Shown here piece by piece: positions 51,600 through 62,040 of a DNA stretch of 64,000 nt. The notes under the pieces are model-generated. The model did not search any database, was not told the origin of the DNA, and saw only the letters and a list, made by a program, of their open reading frames with translations. Every line of letters begins with the position of its first letter. Positions within the stretch are counted from its first letter, which is position 1. Source of the stretch: Trochalopteron elliotii (Eukaryota > Chordata > Aves > Passeriformes > Leiothrichidae); NCBI GenBank assembly GCA_024734555.1, contig JANPWX010000010.1:2979140-3043139 (forward strand), in the 5' to 3' direction. Both the position numbers and the translations under genes were made by a program.

Positions 51600-52413
51600 C
51601 AGAGTGGCCCTGCCCAGGTCTGAGTCACTGGTGGCCTGCCAGCAGGGCCCAGCCAAAGACAGGAAACTATGGAAGTGGAGTCTCTCTTTCATGGCAGCTT
51701 TTGCTGAAGGCATTCTGCCTCAAAGGCAGTTGTTTTATGTTTCCAACTGTAGCCAGTCATGACTGACTGCATTTTGTATCAGAAACCGTTTCAAGAATTT
51801 GCAAACTGCTGGCAGCAAGGAAAAAGACAGAGTTCATGTGGCCAGGCCACCCTGTGCTGGCGCAGACAGACTGGTCCTTTCCCTCCCCTCGTGCCACAGC
51901 CATGGTGCAGAGCACAGCAAGAGCATTTGCAGAGCCAGGGAATGGCGGGAGGAAGCAGTGGCAGTGGTGTAGAACCCCACATGAGGCAGCAAGTTTTCAT
52001 CTGCCTCCAGAACTGCTCTGTAGGCTCCTCCCTTCCTAGTAGGGGTTGTCACCATCTTGTCTCTTAATTCCTGGGGATACATGGTCATCTGCAGGGCACC
52101 ATTTTGGAAGGGAAGGTGTGATATCATCTTCCCTTTGTCCTCCAACCCCTCTGGTGCATCACCATCTCGGGAAAGGGCACTTCCATCATTTTTGGTCTCT
52201 CTTTGTTCCTGTGGAGTTCATGAGATTTAGTAGTTTGGTATCTAGCAGTTATTTACTGCTATTTTTTGCCTGTGGCTGTTCTGTTTGTTAGTAAACTGTG
52301 ATTTTTTTTCCTCTTACATCTACTCGTATTTGTTCCTTATTGGTGGAAAGGGTTTGGCTGAAAGGGAAACAACTCATTCTGGAGTGTTCTTGTAAATTGT
52401 CTTAAACCAAGGC
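51600..52413 (+). mobile_element. Possible LTR fragment
   Basis: Ends TTAAACCAAGGCA, the mirror of the TGTCTTGGTTT start seen in neighbouring LTRs. It has an LTR-like T-rich 3' part (CTGTTTGTTAGTAAACTG, TCTTACATCTACTCG). The left edge is undefined and could lie in the gap. Low certainty. Confidence 0.35.
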
Positions 52414-52854
52414 ACAGACATAAAAGAGATATCATGTTCACTGCTCATTTCTTGGGCTGTGTTGCACATGTTCAAGAGTGAACAGATCCTGACAAAAAGG
52501 AATTTCCAGCTCACTTAGACTGATAAACTGGCATTTCCTGACAGAGACTATTACATGTTTCAGCTTAAAGTATGTGAGGATCATTAAAAGGATGTTTTCC
52601 ATGACCAGCATGCAGCACAGAGACTGGCCATCCCAGTAGGCCTGGGGGTCATGACAGCCTTCTCAGGGCTGCATGGTTTCCATGCTAAAATAGAAGTCAG
52701 GCAAGAGTGTGGAAAAGGATAATGAAGGGGGAATCTATGATCGCCCCTGCCCATGCTGAAAACAAAAATAAGGAATGGTTTGTCCCCATGGTCTCTGGAA
52801 AGGATGCATACCTCAACTAGCCCTGGCAATGAGCATCCCATGGGTTTTCCTACT

Positions 52855-53863
52855 TCTCCTGGTTTAAAAGACAGATATCTGCCAAGGAAGGCAGGAACCT
52901 TCCTGGAATGGAAAAGGTGACCCCCTCCCAAATTATTATAACTTTGAAATTACAAGACTTTCAGGCAAAGACATGGGAAAAGGAATAACAGTTTTTATAT
53001 ATATGTATATGTGTGTGTGTGTGTGTGTGTGTATGTATATATAAACAATAACAGCAACAAAAACGTGGAAAACCCAATAACAGCCTTTTTCTCACCCTTG
53101 CCCATCAAACAATTTCCCCTTTGGTGTAGATATGATCACAACCAGCAGGCGGCACTTTGGCCCTGACAAGGCAATGGTAGCAGTGACTTCCCCATGGCTG
53201 CAGGGGGCGCTGTTGGCTCAGTGTGAGGCAGGGGGCAGCTGTAGCAACCACTGAGCCTCCCCAGGGGGTAATGGTGGCCCCGGGAGGAGAGAGAAGTGGA
53301 GGGGTAGGGGTGTTTCTGTTTGCTCCTGGCTTTCATATGTCCTGAGGGTGTCATGTCTGATGTCCTGGCAACAGCAGCAGCAGCAGCTGGAGCTCCCGTA
53401 GGCAGCTAAGAGGTGTTTCCTCCAGAGAGAGGGAGGAGGTGAAGGCTCAGGTTTCCCGTGTAGCACCCATGCAGATGGTGAACATCTCTCTTCCCAACAA
53501 GGTCGAGTGTTGAAAGGTTCCAGTCCAACAGCCGATCTTGCAAGCAGAGGCTCGCCCATAGTAAGGAGAACAGTGAAGGAAAAATCAGTAGCAGTAAGTT
53601 CTCTGAGCAGCAGGAGTCCAGCACCAAAACCACCGCTATCTGCCCTCCAAGCTGTCCCCAGCTTCCTTGCCCCCAGCTAAGAAACCACACCATACCACTT
53701 TTCTCCCTTCCTCCTAGAACCATTTCAATGGAATTCCAAGACACCCAGCCATGTCTTTTGTCTGTTAAATACCATACATTCTGCATCTCCTGGGCAACAA
53801 ATGGGAAAAAAATTCTCTGAAAGAAAGAAAAAAAAAAAAAAAGAAAAGGTCTAACCCCTAACA
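52855..53863. mobile_element. Solo LTR, 1009 bp, perfect CTACT target duplication
   Basis: Starts TCTCCTGGTTTAAAAGAC (a degraded TGTCTTGG start) and ends ACCCCTAACA. CTACT flanks it exactly on both sides (52850-52854 and 53864-53868). Same family as 35754-37602 and 58933-59755. Contains a (TA)/(TG)n microsatellite at 52996-53042 and CAG units near 53371. It lacks the 750-bp middle segment of the 35.75-kb copy, which supports that segment being a nested insertion. Confidence 0.85.
52996..53042. repeat. (TA)n(TG)n(TA)n microsatellite inside the LTR
   Basis: A run of TG dinucleotides (about 53010-53032) is bordered by TATATATG and TGTATATATA. The sister LTR at 35.9 kb has a short TGTGTATATATATA at the same place, so the array expanded within the LTR. 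Confidence 0.9.
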
Positions 53864-53868
53864 CTACT

Positions 53869-54210
53869 GAATCCCTGAGCTATATCAGCTGATTCAGCCT
53901 GACATGAGTTCAATAGGGCATCACAGAAAATACTTACACTGCCATTATATTATGCATCCCATGGAGTCTTTTCAATGTGATCCATGTTGGGGGCTGAGCA
54001 GTGGCTGCATGCTATGACCATCGTTTGCATGTGCTGACATCACTACTGAAGATGATGGGATTAGTCAGCTCCAGTCCCATGCCAGGCCAGGATCCGTGGT
54101 CTTTTTCCATTGCTTGTGCTGGCTAGAGTGCATTAATTAGGGCTTGGATTTACTCTCAGACATTGCAGAATGTGAAGGAAAAATGCATCTCTGTTGGAAG
54201 GATAGAGATT
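53869..54210. other. Short intergenic stretch, nothing recognised
   Basis: Lies between two LTRs; no feature seen. Confidence 0.35.
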
Positions 54211-54745
54211 TGTGGTCTGTGAGAAATGACACTCACTTTAAAAAATTTCAAAGGTTTATTAAAGCTTAACAAAATGCAACAAAGTACTGAATAAGGAAAA
54301 GTTACAGCACTGGGAGCATGGAACTAAACCATCATGTGTTCACCTACAAAATGGCTGCTCTGCCTTTTATACCCCTGAGGTTGCATCAGGTAACCCTGGC
54401 CCCTCCCAGAGTCTGCCAATCAACTCTTCTTTGCTGCCCATTGGTGGAGATCACTTTCTTGCAACTTGATTGGACATCGGGCATTGCCATGCCACGCCTC
54501 CTAGTAACAAGCCTGCCCTCCCCCCAGATGCCTCATGCCAGGGGCGTAGGTACCCACCATCCTTCCACATGTCGACTACCAAGGCTGTCCCTTGGCAACC
54601 ATACAAAAGGGGGGAAAGGGGACTATGGTGAGAACAGAGGACATCCAAACAACTAATCGCAATAGCATAATTATACATCAATAAAACTTCTCTTAACATA
54701 CACATAATATTCATCCCTTAATTGCAAGAGCCAACCATCACATTA
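54211..54745 (-). mobile_element. Solo LTR, minus orientation, with strong TATA box
   Basis: In minus orientation a GGTATAAAAG box (54364-54373) lies about 105 bp before an AATAAA (54255-54260), a normal LTR spacing. CCAAT-type boxes occur upstream (GCCAATCAAC near 54414, GATTGGAC). Probable termini are TGTGA (54218) and TCACA (about 54743), an inverted pair. No target duplication was confirmed, so the edges are approximate. Confidence 0.65.
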
Positions 54746-55231
54746 CCTATCTATAACATGGTCTACAACCAGTCTTAGGTTAAAAGAATGAACAGCAGCC
54801 CTGAGGCAATGACAGACACAGGAAAAGACTTTGGTTACATAAATGGCCATTTTTCAGCTCAGTGAAAGAAATAATTAACATCTCTCATGTCTTAGGGACA
54901 GTGAAATGCAGCATAGCAGTTGAAATAATTGTTGAAAAAAAACCCAGCAAGCCAGTAAGGTTTCTGCTGCTTTCTTCTCAGTAGAGGATACCATTCTACT
55001 GGCAATATATTAAGCACATGGCTTTTAGAAAAACTTGATATTCTTCCCCACAAGCAAAACTGTACCAGCAAGATGATTCAACTCTATCCACATGTGCCCA
55101 TTTCAGCATTTCTGCTTGATTTTTACGAACTGGTCCTATCTCACCTTTTTAATTTTCTCCAGCTAATGGAGTTGTTTTAGAAGTATAGATTAAGGGAAGA
55201 CAGAGAAACACAGCTTTTGGGGCACATGTGC
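54746..55231. other. Intergenic sequence, nothing recognised
   Basis: No supported feature in this stretch. Confidence 0.35.
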
Positions 55232-55297
55232 AGACCTAGGGATAGACTGAACTAAATGAACTTGGAGGACTTTTCCAACCTTAATAATTCTATGACT
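55232..55297 (+). mobile_element. Very short CR1 tail, plus orientation
   Basis: GGACTTTTCCAACCTTAATAATTCTATGA matches the extreme CR1 3' end. Confidence 0.7.
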
Positions 55298-55623
55298 GAA
55301 GAAACTGCTTCTTTTGTTTGATTGTTCACATATTTGATATTTGTATTTGCAATGAAGAGTCAACATCCTACCAAAAAAAAAAAATTAGCTTCTTAGCTTC
55401 TTTCCCTTTTTTTTTCCTCCTGAGTGAAATGATCCATTTGAATAACCCAGATACTACCAGCTTCTCAACAGTGTGGTATGGAGATGTTTTCCTGGTGGAT
55501 CAGCAGCTAGTGTATTCCAACAGCAGAAGAAAGAGTTAAAAATATTGAAAACCAGGAGGGAGTAAGCAAAAAACCTTGGAATAAGGATATGTGGAATCTC
55601 ATGGAGTTTGAGAATTTCCCCTT

Positions 55624-56442
55624 TGTCAGGGACTGAAATGGTTTATGCCTTCATTGTTAGGAAGGAGTTTTGCCCATGATAGCAAAAACTGTATAAAAAA
55701 GCTACAACCACAGAAGCCCACCCCTCCTTGAAGATGCCTGACTTTGGACTGTGAGTTAAGGTGCCTAGATAAGATAAAGTGGACAGTATTGTTCAATCAT
55801 CTCAGGTCTAGGGCAAAACAAACAAGGCTGAGGGAAAGGAATGCATCCACAAGAAAGCCAAATGCAGCAGAGAATCATCTCTGGCTGGGTTTGGGGTGGG
55901 GGAGACCACAGCCCACAGAAGCCGGGTTTACATAGACTCCTTCACAACTGCAGGAGGTGGAAGACGTTTCATGTATGTGGTGTAACCTCTAGTCAAAGGC
56001 AGTGAACACCCATCCTCCCTTACAAAAACCAGCCCAGCTGTGAAATCCCAATCGCCACAGGCCACATCCTGAGACATTCATGTGAGAGGCAGCTGAGAGG
56101 GTGTCATAATCCATCAAAGACTCCCCAGAGTGCTCCCCAGACTCATTCTTGAGGCCTTGCACCACAGCATTGCGCGTGGTGCAACAGATCCAGAGTCTGC
56201 TGCAAGAGACTAGCCCCTCCTCACTCCCCCCTGGAGGTGGGTACCTGGGCATTTCCATCTGGCCTGAGCATATATTAATCCATTGAATTCTATGATTCTT
56301 GGGAGACGCTCACCATCAAGAAGACCAGCTGGAGAGGATCAACAGAACATCACTGGGATGCATGGAGTGGTGATATGTTCTTTATTCTGTCTCTGTCACT
56401 CTCTTTCTGTCCCCCCACCTCTTTTCTATTTCTTTCCCTTCC

Positions 56443-56480
<38 letters not shown>

Positions 56481-56589
56481 GTATTTACTATCAAATAAAA
56501 TCTATTTTATTGACTTTAGCATATGGTCTAGTTTTCACCTTAATGTGGGGAGAAGCATTTTTAATCACTTTAAAAACCAGACTATAACA
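55624..56589 (+). mobile_element. Solo LTR, 966 bp, perfect CCCTT target duplication
   Basis: Starts TGTCAGGGACTG and ends GACTATAACA. CCCTT lies immediately on both sides (55619-55623 and 56590-56594). A TATAAAAAA box at 55692 and AATAAA at 56494-56499 fix the plus orientation. The two are about 800 bp apart, which is long. A (CT)n array lies within (56441-56480). No internal retroviral sequence remains, so this is a recombination-generated solo LTR. Confidence 0.88.
56441..56480. repeat. (CT)n microsatellite inside the LTR
   Basis: A CT dinucleotide array with one CC interruption lies just before the LTR poly(A) signal. Confidence 0.92.
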
Positions 56590-56594
56590 CCCTT

Positions 56595-57074
56595 GTTGAC
56601 ACACATGACACAAATCTTACCTGTCTGTGAAGCAAGCATACTTGTTGGAGCAGGACCCAAAAAGCTTGGTGTGCTCCAAGGGGAAAAAGAAAGCAGGACA
56701 CATGGCTTTTCTCAGCTACAAAGAATTGGCTGGAAATGTAAGAGTTGAAAGGAACTCTCCAGCAGGAGAAATAAGCCAGGCCATCATAACAGAAGAAGGT
56801 ACAAGTGCAAATTCACTACAGCATTGTCCTGTCACACTCCTGCAATAAAGCTGGGGTCGGCAGAGGAGTGGGGTATAGGAGGAGTTTAGGTTTCCTGGGG
56901 AGGGAGGTGCTGGCAGACTGAGATTAAAATGGCCCTGACTTGTAAAGGGGAAGCAGAAGAGCAGGAGAATATATGATAAACCTCCAGTGTCAACCAAGGA
57001 GACACTTAGGACTTGCTCAATCTGTGTCAATCAGCATTTCTCCATTTCTCTGCCAGGATTGATGTACTTTGAGA
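56595..57074. other. Intergenic sequence, nothing recognised
   Basis: No supported feature in this stretch. Confidence 0.35.
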
Positions 57075-57300
57075 AATCACAGAATCAGAGAATAGTTTGG
57101 GTTAGAACCATCATCTAGTTGAACTCTGTTGCCATGGGCAGGGACACCTTTCTACTAGACTGGATTTCTCCAAGCCCTGTTCAACCTGACCTTGAACACT
57201 TCCAGGGATGGGACAGCCACAGCTTCTCTGAGCAACCTGTGCCAGGGCCTGACCACCCTAATTGTAAACAACTTCTTCCTTATAGCTAAATTTGTATCAA
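57075..57300 (-). mobile_element. CR1 LINE fragment, 3' end
   Basis: AATCACAGAATCAGAGAATAG, TTGCCATGGGCAGGGACACC, GACCTTGAACACTTCCAGGG and CAACCTGTGCCAGGGCCTGAC. 5'-truncated. Confidence 0.85.
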
Positions 57301-58927
57301 TGAGTAGCAATGAACTGTTATCTAAAATGATTTCTGTTTCCCATTTTGAGGTCTCCACTGTCTGCTACCTATGAACCCTGCTGAAGATTTTACGATGTTA
57401 AGGGGGTTGACATCTTCTCCTGTGTAGATCTTCTAGGGTCTAATAGGGACAGAAATCATATACTGGCCTTTCCTCAGTGGGCATATTTATACTGTCTCCC
57501 TCTTTCCCCTTCCCTCCTTCAGAAAAGATGTTGAAACTCAACATATTTTTGAGTTTCAACTCAGTATTTTTGAGACTGCTGATTTTCAGTCAGATTTGCT
57601 AGAAATTTGTAGAAGGGCTCAAGTAATGGTAAAGGAAAAGCAGATGGTCCATCAGACAGATATATGCTCCCTCCCATGTGCTTCAAGATCAACTGCACAA
57701 ACTTCATCTTCTTAGGATGCAACAAATCACTCCCACCTTCATCAAATTCTGGCAGCAAAGAAAAATTGCAGCCCTCAGTATTTCTCAGTAGTGGACTTAC
57801 GTACTTATATTTTTCCTATGTGATATCCTATTTCTGCATAAGAAGAAGTTAAAGCCTACAGCACTGATTTTCTGTAATTTATTTTCTTCTGGCTTCAGGG
57901 TGGTGATTCTTATTAAAAAAAAAGGTATAAATGACTACAAATTGCAAATTATATGGGTAGGAGATGCTGTGGATGCCTCTAATCTCTGCTGTGACAGCCA
58001 GGGGAAAATACAGAGTGTCACATAGAGGTGTAGTATCTCTGTGTGTCTCCAAGTACTACTGGTTGTATCATGATGGTGAGACAGTTTTATGGGTGTCTGA
58101 TTTGACCAGCTTAAACACCACAGAAGGTCAGGGTGCTTCGTCTGTGACCTGTCCCATGAATGGGAGAAGTTTCAGGGAACTGCTCTGCCAACAAGCTCAG
58201 TGGACTCTTGCCAATGGCAGCAGACAAGGTTAAAAACCAGCCACCTGCTCCAGTTTCTGTGCCTTCTGTTGCCCCCTGTCTTCCCAGAGCTCTCCATCAG
58301 TTGTCTCCATCTCAGGCTTGGGCCAACTCTGTCCCCCTACCCAGAGAGTACCAAAACCCAACATCCCATGTGCCCCTGAGACATTTTGATCCAGCCATGC
58401 CCCTGCATCACAGGGTTGATGAGGACAAGATGCTTTTGAAATCCCTTTCATGGTGTGGGGACATAGTCTACTTTGTCCCCCACATGATCCCTTTGTCCAG
58501 ACCACAGGAGGAGGTGAGAAAACCAAGGACTCTCTCCCTCCTGGAACTCCTGTATGTGTGAATGAGCCTGACTTTTAGAGCCTCTTGTGTGGGCCTCTTG
58601 TGTAGCTGACAGTGTAGACTTTGGGGAATCCAGTTCAGCCTCTAATTTCACCAAGTCAGGCAATGGTAGAGGAGTAAGCAGACAGAAAGATAAGACTGAA
58701 GAATGGAGACCTATTTGTAGACAGAATGGGGAACCTGTGCCCTGCTCTCCACACTGCCTCCTTTTGCCATTTGCCTCTGACACTTGAGCCATAAAACCCG
58801 CCAAAGACATCAATGTTCTCTTAATATGTGACCACATGTTGCTCAGAAGCTGAGGGCCTTGGAATCAGCTGTAGCTTCTACACTCTTCTATAATAAGGCA
58901 ATGAATAACAGGTACGTCAGAGGGTCA
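57301..58927. other. Intergenic sequence, nothing recognised
   Basis: Open frames of 90-133 codons occur on both strands near 58.2-58.8 kb but overlap one another and show no motifs or splice context. Confidence 0.35.
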
Positions 58928-58932
58928 TTGGG

Positions 58933-59755
58933 TGTCTTGGTTTGGGAGACAGGTATCTGCCAGGGAAAGCTGGAGTTTCTCTTGGAATGGAGAATGTAAA
59001 CCACTCCCCCCCACCGCCTGCTTTTCCAGTTATAAATTTGCAGTTAGAGGCTTTCAGGCAAAGATTTGGGGATAGGAATAGCAATTCTTTACTAGTATGT
59101 ATAACAAAGCAAACAAAAACAACAACTACAGCATTAATAACAAAAGAGGACCAAGAACCTTGAGGGCTATGCTTCACAAAACCCGGGGCAGTTTGGTCTC
59201 GGTGCCCCTGCAGGACCCTCAGAGCACCAAGCTGGAAACAGTGGAAAGACCCGGGCTGGTAGCTGAACGGCAGGATGTCCCGGTAGGGCAGGGGGGTGTA
59301 GGGGTCACACTGTAGCAAAAAGAGCAGTGCCGAAGAAGCTGCGATGCAGGGCAGGGCTGGCCCAGCTCCAGCAGGGCAGGCGGAGGAGCTCAGAATTCCA
59401 GGGCAGGCGAGCAGATGATGGCAGACCTCCAAGGACTGGACCCCTCTGGCAACAGTGAACTCCTCCCACAGCAAGCAGCCTGGCCGCCGTTCTCTCTCCC
59501 CAAACGCTGAAAAAACCAGAGACTGGAGCTGCCTCCAGCTCCGTCCTTTACCTGCCCCAAAACTCGCGTTATCCCCCCCCTCTGAGAGAAACTCACAGAG
59601 ATAAAAAATGATTAGCCAGGTGCTACAACTCCTTTCCTTTAGCTCCTTTGTTCCACCTGAGTACTTATAAGCACCCAGTAGTTAGTTTCCTAGCAACTTT
59701 ATGGGGAAAAATTCTATAAGTAAAAAGAAAAAGAAACAAATCTAACCCCCAACAC
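58933..59755. mobile_element. Solo LTR, about 823 bp, third copy of the 35.75-kb family
   Basis: Starts TGTCTTGGTTTGGGAGAC and ends ACCCCCAACAC. Flanks TTGGG and TTGGC agree at 4 of 5 bases. Shares GCTTTCAGGCAAAGAT and ATAGGAATAGCAATTCTTTAC-type blocks with the copies at 35.8 and 52.9 kb. Its start is closest to the inferred intact terminus. Confidence 0.8.
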
Positions 59756-59818
59756 TTGGCATAACAGAGTACCCTGAGAAAGCATTGAAAATGGAATCTT
59801 TCTCTGAATTGGGAATTA

Positions 59819-59868
59819 GAATCACAGAATCATAGAATGACTGGGTTGGAAAGGACCTCAAAGCTAAT
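59819..59868 (-). mobile_element. CR1 tail fragment joined to a truncated LTR
   Basis: GAATCACAGAATCATAGAATG and TTGGAAAGGACCTCAAAG are CR1. By about 59868 the sequence switches to LTR sequence without an LTR terminus. Confidence 0.75.
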
Positions 59869-61216
59869 CAGGTTTTCTCCTGTTCGTGGGGCAGTTTCTC
59901 ATCTCTCTCATCTCTCTCTGTTCAAGCTTCTCATTGGATTTCAGCTACTGCAACATTTGCTTATTTCAACACTGGTGCTTCTGCTCACAGCTGTGGTTAG
60001 AATGTTACATCCCCTCAATGCATTCCATGAATTACAGGGAAAAAACCAAAGTCTGAGATATCAAATGTATCTTCACCATAGCCTTAGAAAAAGAGTTTCA
60101 GCCCAAGACTAAGGCATCTTTTCAATCCCACCTGGCTCCTTCACTTACCTCAGTGTCCCATGTTGCTTGCTCTATGTGTTTTCACCCTTTCCTTTTCCTG
60201 ATTTGAGAGGGAATTGGTGTTTGCAGGTTCATTTGTTTCCCAAGCTTTATTGACTGAAACAATTTTAATAGAGTTCTGCAGCATTGAAAGGTTGATCTTG
60301 TCCAGGCTCTGCAATCGAAGAATCACTGCATCTTTTGCCACCAATCATGTGGTCTCCACTGGCATTGTGTGAATAATGCTGGCTGCCGGTGCCACCCCTG
60401 CGCCTTTCCTTCATGTGGGGCGCCTGGAAGAAGAAAGAAAAACTGCCTCTGCTGCTTTTGTCCTTCTGTCGCAGCATAGCTGGCTAAATGCGGCTAAGTA
60501 AACAAAGTCCATTGTGAGTCATGCCAAAATAGCTGCAGCTGCATGCTACGGCTGCAGTCAAGCCGATTTTGGCTGTGCAGTCCCAGCCATGTGGCCACTC
60601 CACGACTGGGCCCGTGGCGGCCACTCCTGGTGCCTGCCACTCCTGGCCTTGGGGCCATACCCCCAGTGCCAGCCCAGGGGCCACTCCCGGCACTGGTCCC
60701 AGCCACATAGTGGCTCCTGGTGCCAATATAGCCCCCAGCCAGCATGGCCCAGCAGTGCCGCTGGAAAAAGGACTGGGGCACCCCGTCAGGAAGGGGCCCC
60801 AGCTGCTCCACTGGACAGGGCCCAGCAGGTTCCCTGGGAAGAGTCTTGGCCCTGCTGGGAAAGGACATCCCCACTGGGACAGGGCCTGGTGGGCTTCCCA
60901 GGAAGGGGCCAGCGCCACAGCAAAGCCCGGTGTGGCCCCGCCCAGCTTGGCCATGTGGGCCCAGCCCAACCAGTTACCTGTTCAAGGGCCAGAAGCCAAA
61001 AGAGCTTTTCCCACAATTTATTAATTTTTAAATGTGCTTTTCCACAGAAGCGTGTTCAACTCTTTTAAGTGGTTTAACCGGGTGTCAATCTTCAAAGCTA
61101 GCCAGCTGATTGGCTCTTCAAAACCAGCTGATTGGCTCCGGCAGGTCCCCACAGGGAACTACCCCCACAGTTCGTGGACTCCCCCCAATTAAAAACCCAA
61201 TCTGTTAAACCATGAC
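59869..61216 (-). mobile_element. Truncated long LTR related to the 13.6- and 32.1-kb copies
   Basis: TCTCATCTCTCTCTGTTCAAGC and the following blocks match 14.2-15.1 kb in the same orientation and 32.1-33.2 kb in reverse. It ends TTAAACCATGACA, matching the reverse complement of the TGTTATGGGTTAAC start at 32.1 kb. The left terminus (TGTGGTGGG type) is missing, so this copy is truncated at its CR1 junction. The GC-rich open frames at 60.5-61.0 kb on both strands are compositional, not genes. Confidence 0.7.
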
Positions 61217-61668
61217 ACTGGAGAACTGACTTTCCAGCAAGAATTTTTGTCGGTTGGTCTTTCCCTTTCCCACAGGGCAAGACACATTAGACATAGCCCT
61301 GGAAGGCTCTAAGTGAAGGCCCTTCAATGGCAGCAGGTGCTTTGAGATGAGCAGTGAGTGTGTCCCCACAGTGGTAGAGGAACGCAGAGAAAATTGGGTG
61401 AGGAGACTGGAAAGGGGTATAATTTCAGTCTCCTGCTTTCACAGATAACTTTACAAATGTACCTATAGAAGATCTGTTTTTTACTCTTTCACCCTCAAAA
61501 CTCCACCCTGGTCATCCTATAGCATGATAGTACCAAAACTCCAATGCAATGTACTACATGGCAAGGTTAGGGAGAGACTAGTGATGCCTTAATTTTAACT
61601 TTCATGATTTTCACATTCTGTGATGCCTAGGTGTGTAGCTCTGAGCCTCACATTAAGTGCTAGTAAGC
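61217..61668. other. Short intergenic stretch, nothing recognised
   Basis: Lies between two LTRs; no feature seen. Confidence 0.35.
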
Positions 61669-62040
61669 TGTCTTCACAGAGTAGTTAGATAAAACAAATC
61701 CTTTTCCTGCTGGAGACCAAGGACAACCATTACAAGTTTTCAGGCCCAAAAGCATAAACAACGGTGGACTGAAGAGAGAAAATAAGAAGGATGGGACTTC
61801 ATAATCTGAAGCTGTAATTGGACAATTAAACTCAATATGCAAATGGACCAAAACTTACAAAAGTGTGAGACCTCGTGACCGGTCATCCATTTTTTGTGAC
61901 CATTTTGGGTCCATCAGGGTGTAGCCCTGACCAGGCTCTTGTTCTGCCCTAGGTGTATCCTTTTAAGGCCTTTTAATAAATACCTTCTTTATTCTCTTAG
62001 CTCTTTCTAGTCTCTGTTCCAGGTCAGCCTTCTCAAGGCA
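61669..62040 (+). mobile_element. Probable solo LTR, plus orientation, about 372 bp
   Basis: Starts TGTCTTCACAG and a plausible end is TTCTCAAGGCA. A compact 3' half has TAGGTGTATCC, CCTTTTAAGGCC and AATAAA at 61975-61980, followed by the T/C-rich tract expected before an LTR end. No target duplication could be confirmed. Confidence 0.6.

Noticed and set aside
50778..51628. Long frames of about 250 codons on both strands
   Set aside because: They cross the N gap and microsatellites (poly-Leu and poly-Asn translations) and are artefacts.
60484..61068. Overlapping 150-185-codon frames on both strands
   Set aside because: GC-rich part of an LTR; all frames are low-complexity Pro/Gly/Ala-rich and none is conserved in the sister LTR.
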